Positions 20,377 to 29,567 are shown, numbered from the stretch's first letter. The stretch is 63,991 nucleotides of DNA from Acrocarpospora phusangensis (GCF_016862995.1 NZ_BOOA01000051.1:1-63991); one strand, 5' to 3'. Numbers and translations are program-made. Notes: generated from the sequence alone by a model not told the origin.

Positions 20377-21390
20377 TTACACGAGGGCCCTGACCTTCGC
20401 CGGGGCGGTGGAGCCGCGGACCACGAGTTCGGGTTCGTAGAGCAGTTCCTCGGCGGTGACCACGGCGCCGTCGATCTGGTTGACCAGGAGGGTGACGGCC
20501 GCCCTGCCGATCGCCTCGATCGGCTGGCGCACGGTGGTCAGCGGCGGGTTGGTGCAGTTCATGAAGTTCGAGTCGTCGAAGCCGACCACGGAGATGTCCT
20601 CGGGCACCGACATGCCCAGCCGCCGGACCGCTCTTATGGCGCCGAGGGCGAGCGGGTCGCTGGCGCAGATGATGCCGGTGACGCCGCTGCGGATCAGCCG
20701 GTTGGTCACCGCCTGGCCGCCCTCCAGCGAGAACATCGCGTGCTCGACCGAGATCTGGTCGATCCCCGCGGCCTCGGCGGCCAGCCGCAGCGCGGCCAGC
20801 TTGCGCCGGGACGGGATGTGGTCCTCGGGGCCGAGCACCAGGCCCAGGTGCTCGTGGCCGAGCGAGACCAGGTGGCCGAAGGCCTGCTCCACGGCGACCG
20901 CGTCGTCGGTGGAGACGCGCGGGAACTCCAGGTTGTCGCTGGCCGCGTTGACCAGCACCACCGGCAGGCCCAGGGCGAGCAGCCGGTAGTAGTGCTCGTG
21001 CGGGGCGTCGGCCTCGGCGAAGTGCCCGCCGGCGAACACGACTCCGGAGACCTGCTGCTCCAGCAGCATCTCCACGTAGTCGGCCTCGGACAGGCCGCCG
21101 GCGGTGCGGGTGCACAGCACCGGCGTGAAGCCGCGCTGGGCGAGCGCGCCGCCGACGATCTCGGCGAGCGCGGGAAAGATCGGGTTGCCCAGCTCGGGCA
21201 GCACCAGGCCGACCAGGCGGGCGCGCTCGCCCCGCAGCTGGGTCGGGCGCTCGTAGCCGAGAACGTCCAGGGCGGTCAGCACCGCGGCCCGGGTCGCGTC
21301 GGAGACCCCGGGTTTGCCGTTGAGAACCCGGCTCACGGTGGCCTCGCTGACCCCGACTTTCTTCGCCACTTCAGCAAGTCGACGTGTCAC
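20377..21390 (-). CDS. malR: LacI-family regulator, MalR type
   Basis: A 337-residue regulator. The start is taken at GTG 21390 (MTRRLAEVAKKVGVSEATV), which aligns with the N-terminus of Streptomyces MalR/Reg1; an ATG 12 bases upstream is possible. The N-terminal helix-turn-helix and hinge (GVSEATVSRVLNGKPGV) precede a periplasmic-binding-like sensor domain with LVGLVLPELGNPIFPALA, ICASDPLALGAIRA and DISVVGFDDSNFM. The likeness to Streptomyces MalR continues to the C-terminal ELVVRGSTA. It probably represses the malEFG-aglA genes and perhaps the GH87 genes in response to alpha-glucosides. A perfect palindrome at 21414-21430 just ahead of it suggests autoregulation. Confidence 0.9.
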   Translation of the reverse strand: MTRRLAEVAKKVGVSEATVSRVLNGKPGVSDATRAAVLTALDVLGYERPTQLRGERARLVGLVLPELGNPIFPALAEIVGGALAQRGFTPVLCTRTAGGLSEADYVEMLLEQQVSGVVFAGGHFAEADAPHEHYYRLLALGLPVVLVNAASDNLEFPRVSTDDAVAVEQAFGHLVSLGHEHLGLVLGPEDHIPSRRKLAALRLAAEAAGIDQISVEHAMFSLEGGQAVTNRLIRSGVTGIICASDPLALGAIRAVRRLGMSVPEDISVVGFDDSNFMNCTNPPLTTVRQPIEAIGRAAVTLLVNQIDGAVVTAEELLYEPELVVRGSTAPAKVRALV

Positions 21391-21413
21391 AGCGCAAATC
21401 ATACGCCAGATTC

Positions 21414-21430
21414 ACGCAACCCGCTTGCGT
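21414..21430. promoter_or_regulatory. Palindromic operator, probably for MalR
   Basis: ACGCAA-CCCGC-TTGCGT is a perfect 6-5-6 inverted repeat, 24 bases upstream of the regulator's GTG. CGCAA/TTGCG halves are typical of LacI-family operators, and the Streptomyces MalR motif is CTTGCAR. Confidence 0.6.
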
Positions 21431-21945
21431 TCCAGCGACGAGATCTGCCGAGGAGAGCGTTTTCCATCGCACGGCCGGGACCGGGCTGGAGTGAAGACGG
21501 TCCAGCTAGTCCCGAATATTCACGTATTTGCGCGGAAATTCAGGGGTTTGCGAGGTGCCGGGGCTCGATCAGCCGTGGGAGGGGTTCCACGGCGCGAGAT
21601 CGACCGGTTTCGTCCCGCAAACGTGCCGCAACTCGCACAGAACGCCGAAGTTTCCCCAGCTCAACGCCTTGACAAAAGGGCAATCCAGGAGCAAGGAGGG
21701 GCGTGGAGGGTGGATGGGACGTCCGACCAGCAAAGACGTACTTGTTACCGCACACATCCGGGATGTTCTTTTGCGAAACCCAGTAGAAATATTGCGGACT
21801 TCTGTTCGCCATCCTATGGTGTGCTCAACTCGATGCCTCCGATCGCAGGCCGACCGGTGGCGTCAAACACCCCCCGCCGGTTCGCGTCATCAGAAGCGTC
21901 CCTGGTCACGTGGCACGCCCGGCTCTGCTGAGGAAGGGTCCGCCG
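21431..21945 (+). promoter_or_regulatory. Intergenic region with candidate GH87 promoter
   Basis: No convincing gene in these 515 bases between the divergent regulator and GH87 gene. The best promoter for the GH87 gene is TTGCGG (21792-21797), a 17-base spacer and TATGGT (21815-21820), leaving a leader of about 120 bases. The region is noticeably less GC-rich than its surroundings. Confidence 0.5.
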
Positions 21946-24867
21946 ATGATGACATCGGGCCATCCCCCCACCGACGGCGCCTCACGCGCCAGGACGACCC
22001 GCAAGATGTCCGCCATCGTGGCCTCCGTGGCGCTGACCCTGACCGCCGGCGCGGTCGCGGTCCCGCTGCTGTCCACCAGCGCGAGCGCGGCCACCTCCAC
22101 GATCGGCCCCTTCGACGTGCCAGGACGCGGCGCGACGGTTCCGTTCATCGAGTTCGAAGCCGAGGCCGCCGCCACCAACGGCACGGTCATCGGCCCCAAC
22201 CGCATCTACGGCACGCTGCCCTCCGAGGCCTCCGGCCGCCGCGCGGTCACCCTCGACTCCGCCGGCGAGTACGTCGAGTTCACCCTGACCCAGCCCGCCA
22301 ACGCGATGACCGTGCGCTACAGCATCCCGGACGCGAACGGCGGCACCGGCCAGACCATCAACGCCGACATCAGGGTCAACGGCACGAAACTCAAGGACCT
22401 CTCCCTGACCAGCAAGTACGGCTGGTACTACGGCGGCTACCCGTTCAACAACAACCCGGGCGACACCAACCCGCACCACTTCTACGACGAGACCCACACC
22501 CTGCTCGGCAGCACGTACCCGATCGGCACCAAGATCCGGGTGCAGACCGCGTCCGGCACGCCGGTCACCGTGGACCTGGCCGACTTCGAGGTGGCCCCCG
22601 GCGCGATCGGCCGGCCCGCCAACTCGCTCTCGGTGGCGGACTTCGGCGCGGTGCCGAACAACGCGGGCACCGACAACACGGCCGCCTTCCAGGCCGCCGT
22701 CGACGCCGGCCGGGCGCAGGGCCGCGAGGTGTACGTCCCCGCCGGAACCTGGACGCTCTGGGACCACGTGGTCGTGGACGGCGTGACCCTGCGCGGCGCC
22801 GGGCCGTGGCACACCACGCTCACCGGCCGCCACCCCACCCAGCGCAACCGCGCGGTCGGCATCTACGGCAAGTACGTGGCCGGCGGCGGCTACCAGGGCG
22901 GCATCCGGCCGCACGAGGCCGGCGGCCCGAGCCGCAACGTGACCGTCCGCGACCTGGCCGTCCACGGCGAGATGCAGGAGCGCGAGGACAACGACCAGGT
23001 GAACGCCTTCGGCGGCGCGATGAGCAACTCGGTCATCGACAACGTCTTCATGGAGAACACCAAGGTCGGGGCCTGGATGGACGGCCCGATGGACAACTTC
23101 ACCATCAGGAACAGCCGGATCGTGGACCAGATCGCGGACGGCGTGAACTTCCACACCGGCGTGACGAACTCCACGGTGACCAACACCTTCGTCCGCAACA
23201 CCGGCGACGACGGCCTGGCCATGTGGCCGGACCGGATGGCGAACGTCAACAACTCCTTCACCTTCAACACGGTGGTCTCGCCGATCCTGGCCAACAACAT
23301 CGTCACGTACGGCGGCAGGGACATAAGGATCACCGACAACGTGGTCACGGACACGGTCACCAACGGCGGCGGCATCCACATCGCCAACCGCTACCCCGGC
23401 GTCAACTCCGGCCAGGGCACCGCGGTCGCGGGCACCCACACGGTCTCCCGCAACACCCTGATCCGGGCCGGGAACAACGACTTCAACTGGCGCTTCGGCG
23501 TCGGCGCGATCTGGTTCTCCGGCCTCAACGAGCCGGTCAACGCCACCATCAACATCACCGACACCGACATCCTGGACAGTTCGTACGCCGCGATCCACTT
23601 CATCGAGGGCTCCACAAGCACGGTCAACTTCCGGAACGTCAACATCGTCGGCGTCGGCACGTACGTGATGCAGGCGCAGTCCGGGGCGAACACCACCTTC
23701 CAGAACGTGGACGCCTCCTACATCGGCGCGGGCACCCCGATCCACAACTGTGTGGGGACCTCGTTCAGCCCGGTGGACCTGGGCGGCAACTCCGGGTGGA
23801 ACATCCCGAACAACACCACCTGTAGCGGGGTCTGGCCGCAGCCGAACTACATCTACCCGGGTGGCGGCGGCCCGACCCAGTCCCCTCCGCCGAACTCGCC
23901 GTCCCCGTCTCCGTCGCCCTCACCTTCACCTTCTCCGTCGCCGCCACAGTGCAACGTCGGCACCGGGGACCTGGCCCGCGGCAAGACGGTCACCGCCACC
24001 AGCCAGAACCTGGGCTTCGTGCCGGCCAACGCGGTGGACGGCAACGCCGACACCTACTGGGAGAGCGCCAACAACGCCTTCCCGCAGAGCATCACCGTGG
24101 ACCTGTGCGGCAACGCGAACGTGCAGCGGGTGGTGCTGAAGCTGCCGCCGCCGGCGGCCTGGAACACCAGAACCCAGACCCTCTCGGTCCAGGGCTCGAC
24201 CAACGGCTCCTCGTTCAGCACGCTGGCGGCCTCAGCGGGCCAGGTCTTCAACCCGGCCACGGGCAACACCGTGACGATCAACTTCGCCACGGCGAACGTG
24301 CGCTACGTCCGGATCAACGTGACCGGCAACACCGGCTGGCCGGCCGCCCAGCTGTCCGCCTTCGAGGTGTACGGCACCGCCGCGAGCCCGAGCCCGTCCC
24401 CGTCCCCCTCTCCGTCACCCTCGCCGTCCCCGTCACCCTCGCCTCCGGCGGGGAACCTCACCCTGGGCCGCCCGATGACGGCGAGCAGCTTCACCGACGT
24501 CTACCCCGGCTCCAACACCAACGACGGCAACGCCGGCACCTACTGGGAGAGCGCCAACAACGCCTTCCCGCAGACGCTGACCGTGGACTTCGGCCAGAAC
24601 CGCACGGTGAGCCGGGTCGTGCTGAAGCTGCCGCCGCCGGCGGCCTGGGCCACCCGTACCCAGACGCTCTCCGTGCAGTGCTCCACCGACAACAACATCT
24701 ACAACGTGGTCTCCGCCTCCCAGGGCCGGGTCTTCAACCCCGCCACGGGCAACACGGTGACGATCACGTTCCCGCAGGCCACCTGCCGCTACCTGCGGCT
24801 GCACGTCACGGGTAACACCGGCTGGCCGGCCGCCCAGCTGTCGGAATTCGAGGCGTACGCCTCGTGA
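21946..24867 (+). CDS. Secreted GH87 alpha-1,3-glucanase with two discoidin domains
   Basis: A 973-residue secreted enzyme; the start ATG 21946 has AGGAAGGG seven bases ahead. A signal peptide (about 1-50) ends in STSASAAT. A carbohydrate-binding-like region (about 70-205) precedes the parallel beta-helix catalytic domain (about 220-640). Asp398, Asp421 and Asp422 lie in IADGVNFH and RNTGDDGLAMW. Their 23/24 spacing equals that of the catalytic Asp triad reported for Paenibacillus GH87 alpha-1,3-glucanase Agl-FH1. Two (Ser-Pro)n linkers separate two nearly identical F5/8C discoidin domains that would bind insoluble glucan. It should attack alpha-1,3-glucan of fungal walls or mutan; mycodextranase activity is the alternative. 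It stands divergent from malR. Confidence 0.88.
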   Translation: MMTSGHPPTDGASRARTTRKMSAIVASVALTLTAGAVAVPLLSTSASAATSTIGPFDVPGRGATVPFIEFEAEAAATNGTVIGPNRIYGTLPSEASGRRAVTLDSAGEYVEFTLTQPANAMTVRYSIPDANGGTGQTINADIRVNGTKLKDLSLTSKYGWYYGGYPFNNNPGDTNPHHFYDETHTLLGSTYPIGTKIRVQTASGTPVTVDLADFEVAPGAIGRPANSLSVADFGAVPNNAGTDNTAAFQAAVDAGRAQGREVYVPAGTWTLWDHVVVDGVTLRGAGPWHTTLTGRHPTQRNRAVGIYGKYVAGGGYQGGIRPHEAGGPSRNVTVRDLAVHGEMQEREDNDQVNAFGGAMSNSVIDNVFMENTKVGAWMDGPMDNFTIRNSRIVDQIADGVNFHTGVTNSTVTNTFVRNTGDDGLAMWPDRMANVNNSFTFNTVVSPILANNIVTYGGRDIRITDNVVTDTVTNGGGIHIANRYPGVNSGQGTAVAGTHTVSRNTLIRAGNNDFNWRFGVGAIWFSGLNEPVNATINITDTDILDSSYAAIHFIEGSTSTVNFRNVNIVGVGTYVMQAQSGANTTFQNVDASYIGAGTPIHNCVGTSFSPVDLGGNSGWNIPNNTTCSGVWPQPNYIYPGGGGPTQSPPPNSPSPSPSPSPSPSPSPPQCNVGTGDLARGKTVTATSQNLGFVPANAVDGNADTYWESANNAFPQSITVDLCGNANVQRVVLKLPPPAAWNTRTQTLSVQGSTNGSSFSTLAASAGQVFNPATGNTVTINFATANVRYVRINVTGNTGWPAAQLSAFEVYGTAASPSPSPSPSPSPSPSPSPSPPAGNLTLGRPMTASSFTDVYPGSNTNDGNAGTYWESANNAFPQTLTVDFGQNRTVSRVVLKLPPPAAWATRTQTLSVQCSTDNNIYNVVSASQGRVFNPATGNTVTITFPQATCRYLRLHVTGNTGWPAAQLSEFEAYAS
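23878..24864 (+). repeat. Ser-Pro linkers and duplicated discoidin domains
   Basis: Two SPSPSP linkers (about 23878-23946 and 24385-24445) each precede an F5/8C domain (about 23955-24384 and 24450-24864). The domains share long identical runs such as TYWESANNAFPQ, VVLKLPPPAAW and VTGNTGWPAAQLS, pointing to a recent internal duplication. Confidence 0.8.
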
Positions 24868-24876
24868 CAGACCGGT

Positions 24877-24911
24877 GCCCGGGAGGAGGGAGGACGCCCC
24901 TCCTCCCGGGC
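24877..24911. terminator. Bidirectional terminator
   Basis: A perfect 14-bp stem (GCCCGGGAGGAGGG with its complement) and 7-base loop sit between the convergent GH87 and thioesterase genes. Confidence 0.85.
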
Positions 24912-24932
24912 GCCGCAATCATCTCACCGGCG

Positions 24933-25364
24933 CTATTTCAGCAGGACAGCGCAGGCGTCACGGACGTCGGCCCCGATCGGGGCGGGCCGCAGGGTGGCCG
25001 GGTCGATCTTGACCTGGACCCGGCGGCCTTCGGCGTGGATCACGCTGCGGTCGGCGGAGAGCACGCGGAAGCCGTACACCAGGCTGGTGGTGCCGACGCG
25101 GTCCAGCCAGAAGTGCACGCCGATCGGGCCGACCGCGGCGATGGGGACGTGGTAGGTGATGGCGAACTCGCGGACCACGAAGAAGATGTCGGCGAAGTGC
25201 GGCGTGGCGGGGTCGAACGGCCAGCCGCGCTCGGACCAGTAGGCGGCCAGGGCGCGTTCGAGCAGCAGCACGTAGCGGCCGTTGTGGAGGACGCCCATCG
25301 CGTCCAGGTCGTCGAAGTGGATCAGCACGTTCTCGATGTGGCCGGGCTCGACTGCCGTCGTCAT
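24933..25364 (-). CDS. Hotdog-fold acyl-CoA thioesterase
   Basis: A 143-residue protein of the 4-hydroxybenzoyl-CoA thioesterase family: HFDDLDAMGVLHNGRYVLLLERA carries the DxDxxGxxxN-type active-site helix start. The length fits a single hotdog domain. The start ATG 25364 overlaps the stop of the TetR gene (ATGA), with GGAGACC inside that gene as the ribosome site. The pair is probably one transcript controlled by the TetR protein. The substrate is unknown; a fatty or aromatic acyl-CoA is likely. Confidence 0.88.
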   Translation of the reverse strand: MTTAVEPGHIENVLIHFDDLDAMGVLHNGRYVLLLERALAAYWSERGWPFDPATPHFADIFFVVREFAITYHVPIAAVGPIGVHFWLDRVGTTSLVYGFRVLSADRSVIHAEGRRVQVKIDPATLRPAPIGADVRDACAVLLK

Positions 25365-25996
25365 GGGGAGGTCTCCGGGAGGACGCTGGGATCTGTGGCG
25401 AGGAAGCGCAGCCGGTCCAGCACGGCCTGGCGCGCGAACCGGAAGCTGGGCTCCTTGCGGAGCACCAGCGTGTGGGTGATCACCGCGGCGCCGAGCGCCT
25501 GGATCTCGAAGGCGAGCTGGGCGGCGTCGGTGCCCGGCCGCAGCTCGCCCATCTCGACGGCCCGCGTGGCGAGGTCGCCGAGCAGGGTCACCCAGTCCTG
25601 CTTGGCGGCGGCGATGGCGTCCCTGACCGGACCCGGGTGGTCGTCCACCTCGGGTTCGACGGCCGCGAAGAAGCAGCCGCCGGGCAGCACCCGCCGCTCG
25701 TAGAAGTCCATCCGATTGGCGTGTACGGCCCAGAGCCGCCGGACCCCGCGCGGCTCGCGCAGGGCAGGCCGGACGATCTCCTCGATCCACTGGTTCCTGG
25801 CGTGCTCGACCATGTCCAGCTGGAGCCGCTGCTTATCCGGCCAATGACTGAAAAGTCCGGACTTGCTGACGCCGAGGCTCTGGGCGAGCCTTGCCAGCGA
25901 CAGGCCCTCCAGACCTTCCACGGAGGCCAGAGCCACCGCGCTGCCGAGCACCGCCTGCCGGGTCCGCTCACCCCGCGCCAACCGTCCGTCGATCAC
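25361..25996 (-). CDS. TetR/AcrR-family regulator
   Basis: A 211-residue regulator with the N-terminal TetR helix-turn-helix (SLARLAQSLGVSKSGLFSHWPDKQRL, about 33-58) and a C-terminal ligand domain of TetR_C type (FYERRVLPGGCFFAAVEPEVDD). It heads a two-gene unit with the thioesterase, and a palindrome at 26015-26036 directly upstream is a likely autoregulatory operator. The ligand may be an acyl-CoA, judged only from the partner gene. Confidence 0.92.
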   Translation of the reverse strand: MIDGRLARGERTRQAVLGSAVALASVEGLEGLSLARLAQSLGVSKSGLFSHWPDKQRLQLDMVEHARNQWIEEIVRPALREPRGVRRLWAVHANRMDFYERRVLPGGCFFAAVEPEVDDHPGPVRDAIAAAKQDWVTLLGDLATRAVEMGELRPGTDAAQLAFEIQALGAAVITHTLVLRKEPSFRFARQAVLDRLRFLATDPSVLPETSP

Positions 25997-26014
25997 GCGG
26001 CCAGCATAGCAACA

Positions 26015-26036
26015 ATAAGACCGACCGGTCGCTTAT
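26015..26036. promoter_or_regulatory. TetR-type operator
   Basis: The core CGACCGGTCG (26022-26031) is a perfect 10-bp palindrome flanked by ATAAG and CTTAT, 19 bases upstream of the TetR start. ACCGACCGGT-like sites are common targets of TetR repressors. Confidence 0.65.
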
Positions 26037-26048
26037 ATTTTTCGGGGT

Positions 26049-27344
26049 CTACAGCTGGGAGACCGGCACCGGGATCGCGGGGAACGGGTTGTCGGGAAGC
26101 AGGATGACCCGGCGGCACGCCTTGCCGTCCCTGGCCGCCGCCAGATGCAGCAGCGCCGCGCCGATCCCGGCCGCGCCCACCAGATAGCCGGTGTCGGCGG
26201 TGACCTCCCCGGGCCGCAGCCGCCGATAGGCCTGGTACCAGCGGTAACCGCCGTTCTGCGTGGCCCGCCCGATCAGGTCGTCCGCGATCGCCCCCGCCAC
26301 CTCCAGGTGCCCGGCCTCCCCGGTCGCCGCCCACAAGCCGACGAACAGCTCCAGCAGCCCGGCCGCCCCGCAGCACTGGCATGCCACGTTCCAGTACCCC
26401 TCGGTACGCCGCCCCGGCACGCCGCTGTTGACGATCCCGCGCGCCAGCCGCTCCACCCAGTCCAGGTCGCCCGGGTCTCCGGTCACCCGGTACAGCTCGT
26501 AGAACATCCTCGCCACTCCGGCGGAACCCGAGCAGAAGCCCAGATAGTGCAGCGCTCTGGCCTGCGGCACATGATGCGGCACGAGCGCGCACTTCTCGCT
26601 CACCGCGCTGATGGTCCGGACGAAGTCCGCCCCACGTCGCGCCGCGGCAAGAAAGCGCTCGTCCCTGGTCACCCCGTACAGACGGGCCAGAAGGAACCCC
26701 GTGCCGGAGGTTCCGGACAGGAACCCGGGGGTGACCGCGTCCATCGGCAGGTCGGGCGTCTCGACACCGAACCGGTGGCCCGGCACGACGAGTTGGGCGA
26801 TGCGCTCGCCCGCCTCGACGGCCACCTGCTCGTACGCGGAGACCCCGAGGATGCCGGCCGCGTGGAGCAGCCCCAGGATGATCCCGCCGTCGCCGCGCTG
26901 GGCGGGGTCCCCCGTCCAGCCGATGCCCTGGTCCAACGTGCGCACGCTCCCCACGACCTGGTCCGCGACCCGCTTGGCCGCGGCCGAGAAGCGTTCGCCG
27001 CCGGTCGCCCAGCCCACCTCGGCGAGTGCGAAGGCGATCCCCGTCAGGCCGTGGTAGAGCGAGAGGTCGCGCACCTCCGGCCAGGTGGCCACCAGGTAGT
27101 CGGCGCCCAGCTCGGCGTCCCTCAGGTACGTGTCGTCGCCGGTGGCGGCGGCCAGTTCCAGGAAGAACAGCACGATCCCGGCGGCGCCGGAGTAAAGGGA
27201 CGCCTCCTGGCCCGGGGCGGCGGAGCGGCCGTCCGGGTCCGGGTTGGGCCGCCAGTGCCGCCCGCGCTCGTCGTCCACGGCGGCGGCGCGGATCCAGCGG
27301 CCGGCCCCGATCGCGGCCGGCACGGGTGACTCGGCACACTGCAT
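26049..27344 (-). CDS. LanC-like (lanthionine synthetase C family) protein
   Basis: A 431-residue soluble protein with the repeated GxxG helices of the LanC alpha-toroid: YSGAAGI, YHGLTGIAFAL, FLSGTSGTGFLL, FCSGSAGVA, CCGAAGLLEL and LVGAAGIGAALL. Zinc ligands would be Cys271 (FCSG) and Cys324 with Cys325 (CQCCG). The usual Cys-His-Gly is thus Cys-Cys-Gly, giving a three-cysteine zinc site as in some LanM cyclases. The start ATG 27344 has GGGGAG six bases ahead. No lanthipeptide precursor, dehydratase or transporter gene is next to it. It may cyclise a peptide encoded elsewhere or add thiols to dehydrated residues as proposed for LanC-like proteins. Confidence 0.88.
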   Translation of the reverse strand: MQCAESPVPAAIGAGRWIRAAAVDDERGRHWRPNPDPDGRSAAPGQEASLYSGAAGIVLFFLELAAATGDDTYLRDAELGADYLVATWPEVRDLSLYHGLTGIAFALAEVGWATGGERFSAAAKRVADQVVGSVRTLDQGIGWTGDPAQRGDGGIILGLLHAAGILGVSAYEQVAVEAGERIAQLVVPGHRFGVETPDLPMDAVTPGFLSGTSGTGFLLARLYGVTRDERFLAAARRGADFVRTISAVSEKCALVPHHVPQARALHYLGFCSGSAGVARMFYELYRVTGDPGDLDWVERLARGIVNSGVPGRRTEGYWNVACQCCGAAGLLELFVGLWAATGEAGHLEVAGAIADDLIGRATQNGGYRWYQAYRRLRPGEVTADTGYLVGAAGIGAALLHLAAARDGKACRRVILLPDNPFPAIPVPVSQL

Positions 27345-27398
27345 CGGATCTCCCCAGTGCATTCAGCCTCCCGGTATTTCCTACAAGGATAGTCCTGA

Positions 27399-29567
27399 TT
27401 AGACTCTCCGAGTAGCCCCGCGCAGCGTGGCCGGCAGCTCCCCCTCGTGAAGCACCGTCAGCCGCCGGGTCGCCCTGGTCATCGCGACGTACAGCTCGCG
27501 ACCCGCCATCTCCTCCGGCGCCACGACGATCACCTCGTCGAACTCCAGCCCTTTGGACCGCGTCACCGTCAGCACGGCCACCGGAGAATCCAGCGGATCG
27601 AGCGTAACGGCTTCCGGCAACAGCGCGGCGACTTCGGCGTAGCGTTCGTCAGTCGTGATCACGGCGAGCCGGCCGTCCACGGGGGTGCCCACCAGGCGGG
27701 CCAGGACGCCGGGGAGGGTGTGCGGGGTGACGCGGATGGCGTGGGGTGGTTCGCCGTGCCGTACCGACCGGGGAGGTTTCTGGTCGGGGGCGACCTCGCG
27801 GAGGACGTCGGCGGCCACGTCCATGATCTCCTTCGGGGTGCGGTAGTTGACGGTCAGCCGCTCCTCGCGCCAGCGCACGTAGCCGTCCAGCATCTCGCCC
27901 CAGCTGCGGGCGCCCGCCGCGTTGCCGGTCTGGCCGAGGTCGCCGACGACGGTCATCGAGCGGGTCGGCACCCGGCGCATCACCATGCGCCAGGCCATCG
28001 CGGACAGTTCCTGGGCCTCGTCCACGATGACGTGGCCGTAGATCCAGCCGCGGTCGGCGGCGGCGCGGCTCGCGGTGGTCAGGTACTCCCGGCCCCGGTC
28101 GTGCTGCCACTCGGCGAACGCGGCGACGTCGATGTCCTCCAGGCCGGTGATGGTCAGCACCTCGCGGGCGTACAGCTCGTCCTCCTCGCGGGCCCTCCTG
28201 GCGGCGGTCCGCTGGGCCTGCGTCTGCGGTTCCTCCCCGACGAGCTCGGCGGCCTCGTCCAGCAGCGGCACGTCGTCCACCGTCCAGGGAGCGCCGCGCG
28301 GGCGCAGCAGGTCCTCGCTGAGCCCGGCCGCCGCCAGCCGCACCGGGTCCGTGAACAGCTCCCCCACCAGCCGGTACGGCGTGAGGGCCGGCCACAACGC
28401 GTCGATGGCCTCACGCACCTGGGGTTCCTGCCAGAGGAGTTTGCGGGCGTACTCCAGGTCCTCCGGATCGTCGGGGGCGTCGAGGCGGCGGGCCTCGTCG
28501 AGGGCCAGGGCGCGCAGCAGGTCCAGGGCGAAGAGCTTGCGGCCGGCGTTGTGCGGGTGGCGGGAGGCACGCTTTCTCGCCTTGACGCAGACGGCGTGCG
28601 GGACCGTCAGCGTCAGCGGGCCCAGCTCGATCTCCAGGTCGCCGTCGGGCACGCGCTGCCGGTCGGCCACCGCCCTGGCCATCGCCTCCACCATGGCGAG
28701 GTCACCCTTGATCCGGGCCACCCCGGGGACGTCCACCTGGGTGGCGGCGAGGCCGGGGAAGAGTTCGCCGACGCTGGAGAGCACGACGTCGGTCTCGCCG
28801 AGCGCGGGCAGGACCTGCTCGATGTAGCGGGAGAAGGTGGCGTTCGGGCCGACCACGAGCACGCCACGGCGTTCCAGGGTGTCCCGGTAGGTGTAGAGCA
28901 GGTAGGCCGCGCGGTGCAGGGCGGCGACCGTCTTGCCGGTGCCGGGGCCGCCCTGGACGACGAGGGTTCCGTGCAGGCCCGAGCGGATCACCCGGTCCTG
29001 CTCGGTCTGGATGGTGGCGACCACGTCGCCCATGCGTCCGGTGCGGCCGCGTTCCAGCGCGGCCAGCAGGGCGGCCTCGCCGACCAGGGTGTCGCGGTCG
29101 CCGTCGCTCATCTGGGTCAGGTCGAAGACCTCGTCGTCCATGCCGACCACGGTCCGGCCGCGGGTGCGCAGGTGCCGGCGGCGGACCAGGCCGGCGGGGT
29201 CGGACGCGGTGGCGGCGTAGAACGGGCGGGCGGCCGGGGCGCGCCAGTCCACCAGCACGGTCTCGTGCTCCTCGTTGCGCAGACCGACGCGGCCGATGTA
29301 CAGCGCCTCGCCGAGTTCGTCGATGCGGCCGAGGTCGATACGGCCGAAGCAGAGGCCGCGTTCCACCGAGTTCAGCTGGGCCAGGCGGCGGGCGTACTCG
29401 TCGGCGGCTACCTCGCGCTCCACGCGCGCCTGCCGGGTGCCGCCCGGTCCGCCACGGGCGTGCGCGCCGGCGAGGGCTTTCTCGGTCTGTTCGCGTACGG
29501 TGTCGAGGCGGCGGTAGAGCATGGAGACGCGCTCTTGCTCCAGTTGAATATCTTGACGTTGGATCAC
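27399..29567 (-). CDS. helD: HelD-like RNA polymerase-recycling helicase
   Basis: A 722-residue UvrD/Rep-superfamily ATPase of HelD type. The N-terminal coiled-coil (about 1-75) is the arm that enters RNA polymerase channels. A HelD-typical region (ALYIGRVGLRNEEHETVLVDWRAP) is followed by Walker A GGPGTGKT, a poorly conserved insert, Walker B VIVDEAQELSAMAW, LTVNYRTPKEI and a C-terminal YVAMTRATRRL. The start is GTG 29567 with GGAAGGA ahead. HelD proteins remove stalled RNA polymerase, and some actinobacterial forms (HelR) give rifamycin tolerance. I saw no clear rifamycin-associated element in the AT-rich upstream region. Confidence 0.92.
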   Translation of the reverse strand: MIQRQDIQLEQERVSMLYRRLDTVREQTEKALAGAHARGGPGGTRQARVEREVAADEYARRLAQLNSVERGLCFGRIDLGRIDELGEALYIGRVGLRNEEHETVLVDWRAPAARPFYAATASDPAGLVRRRHLRTRGRTVVGMDDEVFDLTQMSDGDRDTLVGEAALLAALERGRTGRMGDVVATIQTEQDRVIRSGLHGTLVVQGGPGTGKTVAALHRAAYLLYTYRDTLERRGVLVVGPNATFSRYIEQVLPALGETDVVLSSVGELFPGLAATQVDVPGVARIKGDLAMVEAMARAVADRQRVPDGDLEIELGPLTLTVPHAVCVKARKRASRHPHNAGRKLFALDLLRALALDEARRLDAPDDPEDLEYARKLLWQEPQVREAIDALWPALTPYRLVGELFTDPVRLAAAGLSEDLLRPRGAPWTVDDVPLLDEAAELVGEEPQTQAQRTAARRAREEDELYAREVLTITGLEDIDVAAFAEWQHDRGREYLTTASRAAADRGWIYGHVIVDEAQELSAMAWRMVMRRVPTRSMTVVGDLGQTGNAAGARSWGEMLDGYVRWREERLTVNYRTPKEIMDVAADVLREVAPDQKPPRSVRHGEPPHAIRVTPHTLPGVLARLVGTPVDGRLAVITTDERYAEVAALLPEAVTLDPLDSPVAVLTVTRSKGLEFDEVIVVAPEEMAGRELYVAMTRATRRLTVLHEGELPATLRGATRRV

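Noticed and set aside
21540-21812. Possible 90-codon gene in the malR-GH87 gap
   Set aside because: No ribosome site, no recognisable features, and a good promoter for GH87 overlaps the region.
21528-23825. 765-codon plus-strand frame across the GH87 gene
   Set aside because: Extremely Arg/Gly/Pro-rich shadow typical of GC-rich third-position bias; the GH87 frame has signal peptide and catalytic motifs.
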